64,000 nucleotides of DNA from Selaginella moellendorffii. Taxonomy: Eukaryota; Streptophyta; Lycopodiopsida; Selaginellales; Selaginellaceae. Position numbers and translations under genes: made by a program. The stretch is taken from assembly GCF_000143415.4 (NCBI RefSeq), contig NW_003314280.1, positions 124,001 through 188,000 on the forward strand. The letters run 5' to 3'. The notes under the pieces were generated by a model that did no database searches, was not told the DNA's origin, and saw only the letters and a list, made by a program, of their open reading frames with translations. Positions 23,409 through 32,495 of the stretch are shown here, in pieces. Within the stretch, counting starts at the first letter, position 1. Every line of letters begins with the position of its first letter.

Positions 23409-24100
23409 TGTAAGTCACAAGTTTTCCCTTTCCAATTTGTTAGTTTACCTTTTCTATCCAACCACCATGGCCTTGCCCTTAGTTAAGTTCACTTGCAAAG
23501 GTTCTTGCCTATTGTATCAGCTCCCACTTGGTCCTATTTAGTCTCAGCAACTCATTATATAAGCAACAGAGCATTAACCATACTATTAGGATCTTATCCC
23601 TTACACCCTAAGCCAACTAGCTAAAGGGGTGATCACTTGATTGCAAAGCCCTTTCTTTATCCTATGATACTGATTAATTAAGTTCCCTCACAAAGGTTCC
23701 TACTTTTGTACCAGCTCTTACTTATTGTACCAGCTCCTATTTGGTCCTATTTAGTCTTAGCAACTCACTACATGACAAACAGAGCATTAGCCATACTATT
23801 AGGATCCTACCCCTTACACCCTCCCTTCGTCAGGGAATGATTGTCCACAATCATACTTAGGCCACCCTTTAGTCACCATGGTCCTTCTCTCAGGGTCTAC
23901 CAAACCTCCCTCTAGATTCACCATATTGAATATTCCTTTAGAATATTCTTGCCCCCACTCGTCAAACAGAAGAATCGAACTAGGCTCTTATACCAATGTT
24001 AAAATGCTATCCCTTACACCCTAAGCCAACTGGCTAAATGGGTGATCACTTGATTGTAGGGTCCTTTCTTTATCCTATTATCCTAACTTGGTGCCTAACA
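23409..24100 (-). repeat. Nested LTR-derived sequence with internal duplication
   Basis: Two related blocks, 23518-23617 and 23734-23824, share CTATTTAGTCT, AGCAACTCA, CAGAGCATTA and CCATACTATTAGGATC. A second worn primer site, minus-strand TTGGTATAAGAGCC, lies at about 23983-23996. It is followed outward by a stretch ending CCTAACA at 24100, giving TG...CA ends for a possible 104-bp LTR remnant (23997-24100). The region seems to be at least two LTR elements nested or recombined. Confidence 0.5.
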
Positions 24101-24290
24101 CATATCTTGAACTCCATTTCAGGTCCATTTTAGACTCCATCTTTAGTTCATCTTGGACTCTATCTTGGGTCCAACTTAGATTCCATCTTTAGTCCATCTT
24201 GGACTCTATCTTGGGTCCAACTTAGATTCCATCTTAGGTCCATATCAACCTTTATCTCGAACTCCATCTCAGGTCGATCTCGGATGTTAG
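24101..24290. repeat. Degenerate minisatellite based on CTCCATCTTAGGTCCA
   Basis: Imperfect repeats of about 15-16 bp are organised in a higher-order unit of about 46 bp; the clearest is the doubled GGACTCTATCTTGGGTCCAA segment. No open frame of note. Confidence 0.7.
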
Positions 24291-24299
24291 AGGAAGGAG

Positions 24300-24466
24300 G
24301 ATGCCTCCTCCAAAAGTCGCTCAAACATGAGAAATACTCCAATGCTCTTCACAAATGCCCCCCCCCCGCCCCACTACCCTTGTGGGGCAACAGTTTTATA
24401 CAAGGAAGATAGGAATATTTTGAGGATTAGAATATTCCCTCTCTCTCACACTCTTTAAGTGTCCAT
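24300..24466. repeat. Repeat unit B, copy 1
   Basis: Shares GCTCTTCACAAATGCCCCC, GTTTTATACAAG and AATATTTTGAGGATTAGAAT with 25553-25712. A TATA-like TTTTATACAAG is conserved. It may be part of an LTR. Confidence 0.7.
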
Positions 24467-24559
24467 GCCCTAGCATGCAACTACAGTGGATCGTGCTGAT
24501 TCCATATGCGCGAAAACCCTCTAAAGAGTGTAGAGTGTACCTCAACTACTGCTGCTGCT

Positions 24560-25037
24560 AAAATGGAAGGAGATGTAGGCTTATATAACCATTGACCTTC
24601 AGAGGTAGAGTAACCACTAATCTCTTGCAATAATCAGCACCCAATAACTAATAACCAATAATCGATAATTCCCTACTCTCACTCTTACTCTAGTGCCTAC
24701 TCCAACACCAACTCCTACTCCTGCGCCTACTCCAGTGCCAACTTCTACACTTGCTCCTACTCCTGCACCTCCTCCTGCTCCTACTCCTACTCCCTAAAGG
24801 TTGTTTCTTTCCCAAGAAACTCTCACCAAAGTTTAGCCCAAAAGAGAAAAATGAGTACTTTGGTCTCAATTTTTTACCATTTTAATTGTAAGAAGGCTTG
24901 TTGGAAAAAGTGTAGCCCCATCTACCACAGTACTCCAAGAATTTGTGATGAAAATGCCTTAATATCCTGCGAGATCCAAGAAAATATAATTTAGAACACC
25001 AATTTTGTGAAAAAAAACATCTACATGTCACCAATCT
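24560..25037. repeat. 470-bp repeat unit A, copy 2
   Basis: Second copy of the unit at 22144-22619, same orientation, starting AAAATGGAAGGAGATGTAG and ending CTACATGTCACCAATCT. Core 24574-25025 is 452 bp. The two copies bracket about 1.95 kb. Both share sequence just outside the TG...CA core on each side, which a simple LTR pair would not do. Confidence 0.75.
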
Positions 25038-25552
25038 AGATCAATACCAGGTGCTGTTGATATTTTCAGAAAGCCTAGGACCACAAGCACCTCTAAAAAC
25101 AAATGACATGCAAAACAAAGTTTGGAAGAGCATGAATTTTTGCTGCAAAGATGCCCTTATCTAGCCAAAGAAGAAAATTCTTTTGTATGCCACAAATTTT
25201 TTTAAATCCAACACCAAAAATCACCTCTACTTATAGATCCAGGCTATATCTACAAACCCAAATGTACTGTTTAGAGAAATTGGGCCAAGAATCTAGACAA
25301 GAAAGGAGAAACCCCAAAATGTTCACTCAACTGAGTCAAGAAACATTGTATCTCCGCAAGGCTTAATAAGCATTATACATTGCCAAAAAGAAGAGCTTAA
25401 GACCTATCCAATGTGCCTAAGATCAAGCAAAACCACTACAAGACGAACAAGAAATTGCTCTTGAAATTCTGTGGCCCAAAGAAAAAGAGAAAAATTATGT
25501 AATAGAAAGCACTGTATATCACATTGGGTTCACCATTTGTTGGGGGAAAAAG

Positions 25553-25712
25553 GGGCACCTCCCTTAACACTTGCTCAAACACAAGAAATGCTCTAATGCT
25601 CTTCACAAATGCCCCCAACCCCCCCTCCCGCAAGGGTTTTATACAAGAGAGATGGGGAATATTTTGAGGATTAGAATATTCCTTATCTATCTGACACACT
25701 CTCTAAGACTTA
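25553..25712. repeat. Repeat unit B, copy 2
   Basis: Direct repeat of 24300-24466, beginning after TGTTGGGGG and including the conserved ATGCTCTTCACAAATGCCCC and GAATATTTTGAGGATTAG blocks. The interleaved order A, B, A, B suggests recombination or tandem duplication of a larger unit. Confidence 0.7.
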
Positions 25713-26670
25713 TTTTTGACACTTTTATATGTTATGACATTTGCCATGTGTCAATCCTTTTTATATCCCTTTTTAGAGATTCATTCATAGATTGTTCTGT
25801 GTTCATTCCTCAAGCACTTTTTTTGGAGTTCCACTCCTACTCTTGACCTTCCAAATTAGAACTTTTAGTCAAAACATGTTATGCTTGTTAGACTTCCACT
25901 TCAACCACTACCATATAGCACCTTTTCAACTCCATTTTAGGGCATAAGGATTTGTGCCTCACACAAGAAACTTCATAAATATATTGCTCGTGATCATATA
26001 AAGATGATATAAAAGTCACAATGACTTAATCATCAATCGAGCAATACCATGAACAAGCCTATATTGTTACTTCAAAAGTTTACATGAGTATCAAGTGCCA
26101 ACTCAATTCAATAAAATGTAACATAAATGCCATACCTTATCAATAGAAATTTACAACACTGAACACTAACAACTTTGTTTACAACACGGATAAGCTCATG
26201 CCACTTTCTATTCGACCAAACTCAAAATTAATCTAACACCAAACTACTAACCCATAGCATCCACCAACGAACGTAACCACTCAAGGAAAAATGCCTATGC
26301 CCTGTCCAAAAGGAGACTCGGACAACACCACAAAGTCGGCAAACTTTCCTGGCGTCAGCGACCCAACCAAATCCTCCAATGCAGCTGCACACACAGCCGA
26401 GGATGTGTACCTGAGTACCAATGCTACACTCACAACAATGCTGCTCTGAGTCTGGCAGCTTTGGGAAAAGGATTTGGCTTAGAATATCACTGACCCGGCC
26501 AATTGAAGCAGTGCCTCCTGTCAGCAAGCATAAGCCACAGGTACACCTGAAGATCCATAAGCTGGCAAAGCTTGCAGATCTCTATGTAAGAACTCCATTC
26601 GAACGTCATAGATACAGCAACCAGTGTTGAAATCCAACAAGCTGGTTTAAAACTCCAATACCATTTGGGA
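25713..26670. other. Spacer without recognised gene
   Basis: No recognisable protein or RNA gene. The minus strand has open stretches of about 100 residues (26527-26228) without family signature. Confidence 0.45.
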
Positions 26671-26676
26671 GAAAAT

Positions 26677-26932
26677 GCTACAATGCCCTTGCCGAGAAAC
26701 ATATGCAAGTTTCTCTACCAACCAAAGATTTCGTGATATGTGGATGGTCACAACAAATGTCCTGGTACAGCTCCTCTTGTTGATAGAAATAAGAGAAATG
26801 AAGAAAAGAAAACAAACAAACCTGACTCTTCTCAAGGTAACGTTGCCCCTCTCAAAGCCTAAGAACATCTTTGGTTGGTAGAGAAACTCGCATATGTTTC
26901 TCCCAACATTTCGCAAGGGCTTGGATTGTAGC
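26677..26932. repeat. Inverted repeat (fold-back, MITE-like)
   Basis: The left arm 26677-26728 and right arm 26868-26932 are reverse complements over more than 50 bases, including GAAACATATGC and TTTCTCTACCAACCAAAGA. A 12-base insertion in the right arm is the main difference. The arms are separated by about 139 bases. Part of the right arm (AAGGGCTTGGATTGTA) is repeated again just outside at about 26945-26960. No target duplication was seen. Confidence 0.7.
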
Positions 26933-26974
26933 GTTTTCTCGGTAAGGGCTTGAATTGTACCATCGTCCAATGCA

Positions 26975-27290
26975 TCACATTGCTGCTTGCGATGGTGATC
27001 GATCCATTTCTTCTTCCTGTGAGAATTTCTTGGTGCTGAAGAAGCCTCTTGTTTCTCACCCCAATCATAGATGAAAGCACACTATCTCGAACCAGCATTT
27101 GTATTACCGCCTGCTTAGCTGCTCGCTGATCATTGTTACGATCCATGCAATGCCGCAAATTTGTGAGTGCGAATCATTTCCCACAAAGTTCCTCAGATCC
27201 AGCCTGGTAAACTCCTCCACGAGCGCTCTCATCTGCCTACGCCTAATTCCAACCTGAGCAGCACTGCTCTCTCTCACATTCTGCATCTGC
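26975..27290 (-). pseudogene. Unidentified coding-like fragments
   Basis: Minus-strand segments RQMRALVEEFTRLDLRNFV (27286-27104) and, in another frame, DQRAAKQAVIQMLVRDSVLS (27150-27060) look protein-like, being amphipathic and charged, but they are in different frames. I do not recognise the family. Confidence 0.25.
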
Positions 27291-27795
27291 CATGGAAAAC
27301 ATCCCCTACCATAAACAACAGCACCTGCATTCCAAGCTAGAAGTATACACGCATGACATCATATAATTGGCTCATGGCTTGTTGGCACGGAACACCCGTA
27401 AAGGAGAGATTCACTGCTGGCGAACATCCCACCGGGGAGCCGTAGTACCCCATGTCCGGCCATGGTTAGGACCAAGGTACTTGTAGGTGGTTACCCGAAG
27501 TAGCTCATGTCTCTGACCACAGCAAAGGGCATGGTCTGTGATTTATAAGGTTGACACTGAGTAGGAGGTCATCCCGTAAAGAGGAAATTTGCATCCCCCA
27601 GAGAGTGTGCGCTTCTAGAAATATTTTGAAAGCATCCAAAACTTCAAAGAAGGCTTTTGATGAGAGGACAAGGGAAGAACTAGCTAGAGGCATTTGGAGA
27701 CATCCAATTGATGCTTGCAGTTGCAAGTGAACAAATTAAGTATATCTGTACGGTAAAGTTAAACGATAAGAACCTCATTGTAAAATTAATAATAT

Positions 27796-29330
27796 CTATT
27801 TTCCACGTCTCTCTCTCACCTGATCTTTGCCTCTATTGCGCTCACGGTAATCCCTCTCTTTGTACCTATCACTGTCATACCTTTCTCGGTAACTTCTACG
27901 TTGACCCTCGTCACTGCTGCGAGCGCCATTGTGATCTTCTTTGTTGCGTTTGTCCCTTCGAATCTCTACGTACCCTAGATCTTCTTTGTCCCAGCCAACG
28001 GTACCTAACGACTGACCTGGAGCTTCACCTTGTTTAGACTTGAGGCGAAACTTTTTCTTGAGGTTGCCAAACTCGTCGTACATTTCACCGTCATCCTGTG
28101 CGCAAGGTGACGTGTATAGCAAATGAGACGAAGCGTGCGTACCTCCTCCAACTCTTTTCGCCGGCGTTTCGTCTCTTCAATTTCGGCTTCATCGAACTCT
28201 TTGTAGCCACCCGCGCGCCCTTCCCTGCCGCAGATGATAGGGGGAGTGAGGCACAAGGTTGACAAAATTTTACTTACCGGACACCACCTTCCGTGTGGCC
28301 TGGCTTGGTCGTGTTACAAATGTTGCACTTGGTCCGTTTGGCCCAGTTGGTATTTCCACACCTAAGATACCAAACAAGGACAAACCGTGAGAATGAGGAG
28401 ACGAGCAAAGCAGAGAGCTGACATTGGGCAACTCCAGTCATTTGGGCCGAAAATACTGCCGCGTCCACCACGGCCGGCGGAGTCGGCACCACGTCCTCTG
28501 CCACGCCCACCTCCACCCCCTCCACTCCCACTCGATGGCCGTGATGCGCCACAGCGGTTGCAGGAGCCTCGAAACGCAAAGTTTATGTTCCCACAACTGG
28601 CAGACCAAGGCACGGCCAAAGGATAAGAAAGTAGCAAGGCAGCAAGCGCGCAGAGATGGATGCACAGCCACCTATACTTCCCATGCACAGAGACAGAGAC
28701 AGAGAGAGAGCTGATTGAGCTGCTCACCAAGTTCAACAGACCTTGGATTTGGACATGGCCAATCCCCTTCCTGTTGCCAGCATTTGGCGCTCGCAGCGGC
28801 GTCACCACCACGTCCACGTCCTCTGCCACCATCAGCCGCCGCATCGGACGCGAGCTCGCCAGCGCCACCAAGCCCGTCACCCACCTCTGGGGCGGCAGGC
28901 GGCAGTGGGAGTGGAAGAGTGGGCTCCGCAAGCACCAGGAGTTGCTGCTCAGTGGCTGCGTCTCTCGCCTTGGACTCGGCAATGGAAACTCGAATCAAGT
29001 TGCCGTGGAACTCCTTGTTGTCAAACCATTCTACGGCGGCCGAGGCAGCATGTGGATCTTCGTAAGTGACAGTGGCATCCCCCTTGGGTTCATTGCTGGC
29101 CTTGTCACGGTATATCCAGATCTTGGGCCGTCCGTGCCGCTTGTCCTTCTGCACGCACCGCTACCGCTCAACTTAAAGAGGAGAAAAGCCCGTCCGCAAT
29201 GCACTGTGCCTACCTTGATGACCCCAATCTGTCCAAAGTGCTCTGCCAGCAGCGCCTCATCGGTCCCGGCAGGCAGGTTACAGACGTAGACGGAGCTGGT
29301 CGCTTGCGGGCCTCCCCGGAGCCCGATCAT
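27796..29330 (-). CDS. TAF15-like FET-family RNA-binding protein (RRM, two RanBP2 zinc fingers)
   Basis: A six-exon model (29330-29214, 29148-28742, 28596-28423, 28361-28278, 28224-28143, 28095-27796) closes in phase to 387 aa. The RRM spans roughly residues 12-95 (SSVYVCNLPAGTDEALLAEH, WIYRDKASNEPKGDATVTYE, EFHGNLIRVSIAE). A first RanBP2-type finger is formed across exons 2 and 3 (GDWPCPNPSCGNINFAFRGS then CNRC), followed by an RGG/G-rich linker and a second finger, NDWSCPMCGNTNWAKRTKC then NICN. The C-terminus is charged with an SR/RE-rich tail (DRYKERDYRERNRGKDQ). This matches plant TAF15/TAF15b, nuclear proteins linked to TFIID and RNA metabolism. Introns are 58-65 nt except the second, which is 145 nt. 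The start lies 202 bp from the divergent gene at 29533, suggesting a shared promoter. Confidence 0.88.
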
Positions 29331-29532
29331 GGTGCCGCGCCGCGCCCCGCCCCACCCGCCGCTGCCCTAGGAGTGTCTCTAGGGTTCCTATCCCGTTTTG
29401 CTACTCAAGAAGATAAAACAACACTGTCTGCGGTTGTGCATCTTCTCCCCCCTCCGCGCTTTCTGTGTCTAGGTAGCTATAGCAAGAAATGCCGTCAAGA
29501 AATGCCGTTTTGATTTAACTTGCTACCGCACT

Positions 29533-30334
29533 GTGCCGTGGGGGCTCAAGGAAGGTGGTGACATGCCTGAGAAAAATACAAAGGTTTGTTCCACAGTAGC
29601 TCTCCAACCTTTGTTGTGTAAATCTAAGCAGGCATATGGAGCGGCAGCGGCTTTTTTCAATTCCAGTCTTCCAAGAAGGGTTGACATCCTTGTCCCAAAT
29701 GCAACATTGCCACAAGAACCAAAGAACCCATGCAAAATGCTAGATGCCATCACCGCTTTGCTTCATGACGAAATCAAGACCAGGATTGTAAGTGGCTTTT
29801 AGTTGCCAAAGTAAGCACAGCATTGAGCGGGTGGCTGGAATTTCAGCATGAGCTGAATGCAACTATTGAGCCACGGTTTGGTAGCTTTGAGCGTGCTCTT
29901 AAGAAAGCAAGAAAGAAGATGGAGGCAAGTCGTGCTAATCCGCTCCGCTGGCAGTATTTATGTTGCAATCTTATCAGGCCCAGCTCAGTGGCGCGGAGAG
30001 ACGCATCGGTCTTCTCGAGGACGTGCTCTGTTCGAATGTAAAGTCAGTTGAGTGGTGGCGTCACTTGTCACTCTTCATGTTGCAGGAGCGGCTCCGTGGC
30101 ACAGAAAAGAAGAGCTTTGAGGGCGGTCCTCGCCGGCTTGATCATGAGCATCACCGTCGTGTAAGTTCGTTCTCTCTTACAGATATTGGTTATGTTGGCA
30201 CTTTGTGGGCAGAGAGAACTGAGTACCCCAGAGTTGATTGCAACGGTGCGGGCGCGGTGCAACAAGACCAACGAGGTAGTTCCATATAACACACGCAGAG
30301 GCTGATTATATGCTCCATGCAGCTGTTGGTTTGA
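29533..30334 (+). CDS. Unidentified spliced gene, coiled-coil protein
   Basis: Exon 1 (29533-29787) encodes CSTVALQPLLCKSKQAYGAA, then LPRRVDILVPNATLPQEPKN and LLHDEIKTRI. After an intron the text continues HELNATIEPRFGSFE, then MLQSYQAQLSGAERRIGLLE and DVLCSN, then ERLRGTEKKSFEGGPRRLDH, and finally ILVMLALCGQRELSTPELIA and VRARCNKTNELLV ending in TGA at 30332-30334. The second intron's donor is ambiguous (29881 or 29893 give a workable phase with the acceptor at 29954). The central part is a likely coiled coil. I do not recognise the family. It is divergent from the TAF15-like gene and convergent with SWC6, whose stop lies about 30 bp beyond. Confidence 0.55.
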
Positions 30335-30366
30335 GGTGACGGCGGGGGCAGCGGCGCTAGAGCGAG

Positions 30367-31057
30367 TCAGGTAACGAACTTTTGGCACCTGGTGTCATTG
30401 TGGACGGTTTGGCAGTGGCAGGAGCAGAAGCGAGCAGCGCAGCGTGGGCATGTGTAGTTTGCACTGTAGCCACACACCGCGCAAAAGTGACGCCTCGACG
30501 CCCGGCTTGGCGGCCCAACGCCGGCCCTCACGTACGACGGGACATGAGGCGGCAACGATTCCCCCAGGTTGGCCTAGCGAGAGAGAGCATGCCATGAGAG
30601 ATTGAGGTGTGAGAGACACCCACCACATACCTCTTCAAGGAGGTCGAGGAACGACTTGGGCCCCTTGCTGGCACTCCTCTCCAACGCCAAGGATTGCCTC
30701 GTCTTGCGCTTGCTTCCTTTGGGTGGTCGCTTGTGGACGAACACTGGAGTGCGCAACATTGAGAGCGTGACAAGGGAGAGAGAGAGAGAGCCCCACCTGC
30801 ATCGTCGTCGCCCATGAAGTCATCGTCGTGCTGAGCCTCGGAGGCAGCAGCCGCGACAGCGTCCATTGCAACGTTGTCATTCTCGAGCGCGTCCAGGCGA
30901 GCTTGGATGGCCTATACACACATGGGATGAACGCCAAGGGGAGACTGACTACCTGTTGCCTGGCGTTTGGGTCGAGCAGAGCCTCCTCGAGCCTGGCGCC
31001 AAGCTTCCGGATCCTGGTGGACGACCTGCGCGGAGTGGCCGCATCCTCGACCTCCAT
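30367..31057 (-). CDS. SWC6: SWR1 complex subunit 6 / ZNHIT1-like HIT zinc-finger protein
   Basis: Four exons (31057-30953, 30911-30797, 30743-30631, 30573-30367) close to 179 aa, near the size of Arabidopsis SWC6/SEF (about 170). The N-terminus is basic and short (RRSSTRIRKLGARLEEALLD), then an acidic DDDFMGDDDAG stretch, then KRKTRQSLALERSASKGPKS and FLDLLEE. The last exon is PPHVPSYVRAGVGPPSRASR followed by a HIT-type zinc finger, HFCAVCGYSANYTCPRCAAR with FCSCHCQTVHNDTRCQKFV. SWC6 is a subunit of the SWR1 complex that deposits histone H2A.Z. Its ATG is only 20 bp from the ATG of the divergent thiazole kinase gene. Confidence 0.92.
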
Positions 31058-31077
31058 CACAAGGAAACCCTAAGGCA
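31058..31077. promoter_or_regulatory. Bidirectional promoter/5'UTR region between SWC6 and ThiM genes
   Basis: Only 20 bp separate the two divergent start codons, so the transcription start sites must lie inside the opposite gene or both genes use alternative upstream starts. No TATA box is visible. Confidence 0.5.
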
Positions 31078-31971
31078 ATGGCCAGCTTCCGGGACTTGAG
31101 CCGGGCGTCGTGGGGCAGTGAGGCGTGGAAGGCGCTGATGCGGGTGCGCGATGCCGCTCCCGTGGTGCAGTGCATCACCGATTTCTCGGCGTCCATGGAG
31201 CTCATGGCTAGCGCTGTCATGGCGACTGGAGCAAGCCCGGCCATGGTGCATGCCGTGGAAGAGATCCGCGAGTTCACGGCCAGCCGGGCCAATGCCGTGT
31301 GCATCAACGTGGGAACGCTGTCGCCCGAGTGGCTCTTCTCCATGAAGGTGGCGGCTGCGCAGGCTGAGGAGCTCCAAAAGATATGGGTACTGGATCCAGT
31401 GGGCGCTGGTGCCACCAAGTTTCGCACCGCCAAGTGCCTGGAGCTCATCAACCTGCGGCCCACCGTCATCCGGGGCAACCAGATGGAGATCATGGCCCTG
31501 GCCGGGGCCTCGGCGTCGCCCAACAAGGTAGAGCAATAGCTAGCAGCATCTCGTAACTTGCCAAGTCTTCCCCCCTAGGATGGCTCCAACCCCACCAGCG
31601 ATGGCCTCGAGGCTGCCAAGGAGCTGGCGCGCATCTCTCAATCCATCGTCTGCGTGTCGGGAGCCATGGACCTGGTGACCGACGGCAAGCGCGTGCTGGG
31701 CGTGAGCAACGGCGTGCCCATGATGCACAAGATCACAGCATCCGGGAGTGCCATGACTGGCCTCATTGCGGCCTTCGTCTCCGTCCACCCGCCCCCCCGG
31801 GCCCTCGAGGCTGCTGCCTTCGCTCTCGCAATCTTTGGCCTCGCCGGCGAGCTGGGAATGGAGAAAGCCAGCGGCCCCGCCTCGCTCGCCATGCATCTCG
31901 TCGATGCACTTCACCAGCTCGCTTCCGAGGAGTCGCTGGTAACATCGCGCATCAAGATTGGCCAGATCTAG
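31078..31971 (+). CDS. ThiM: Hydroxyethylthiazole kinase
   Basis: Two exons (31078-31527, 31579-31971; intron 51 nt) give 280 aa, typical for the family. Recognisable elements are VVQCITDFSASMELMASAVM at the N-terminus (bacterial pattern V.C.TN......ANALLA.GA.P.M), CINVGTLSPEW, the substrate/ATP region WVLDPVGAGATKFRT, VIRGNQMEIMALAG, and the C-terminal anion-hole and catalytic Cys/Ser-type segment ITASGSAMTGLIAAF (usual pattern GTGC...; here GSAM, so the usual Cys is Ala). The enzyme phosphorylates 4-methyl-5-hydroxyethylthiazole for thiamine salvage. The N-terminus shows no clear transit peptide. Confidence 0.92.
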
Positions 31972-32495
31972 CTGATCTCTCCTCTCTCTTTCTCAAAGAA
32001 AACCCACATATATAACTTATATAAAATCCACTGTCTCCGGCTCCTTCACATAGGTACAAGGAAAAGGCTGTGTTGCGTCCTCTATACATTTCACATGTAC
32101 GTATGTACCTCTTCCTCCTTGCCTCCGTCTCCGAAAAATTGAAGGCCCGGCTGCCGGCGCGTCGCGTCGTCTCGCTTCAAAGCCCACTTTACCGATGGAT
32201 CCAAGCTAGCCGGCCTCGCACCCGGCTCATCACAGCAGCACCGCATGCATGCTGGTTGTCCGCCCGTTTGTGAGTTAGATAGTACACTCATCCTGCAGTG
32301 CACTCAATCAGGTGCCCACACGGCAAGCAGGCAGGCGTGGCTTACCTGTTTTCTGAACCGCAACCCACACCTGCTTCTGCACGTAGCACCAAGAACAAGA
32401 ATGAGCCTTTGGCACCGACATAGAACCCTACCTCTGTGCAGCCGAAGGGTGTTGACGCTGCACCTCCCCTCTTGGCAGCCACATGCTCAGAGTCT
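31972..32495. other. Spacer between convergent genes
   Basis: About 520 bp between the stop codons of the thiazole kinase and UPF3 genes. It should contain both 3' ends; no further gene recognised. Confidence 0.5.

Noticed and set aside
24670-24798. Possible CRISPR-like array (CTCCTACTCC repeats)
   Set aside because: Short degenerate minisatellite without regular spacers in a plant nuclear context.
28660-29289. 209-residue plus-strand frame
   Set aside because: Antisense to the TAF15-like exons, whose splice phases and domains are well supported.
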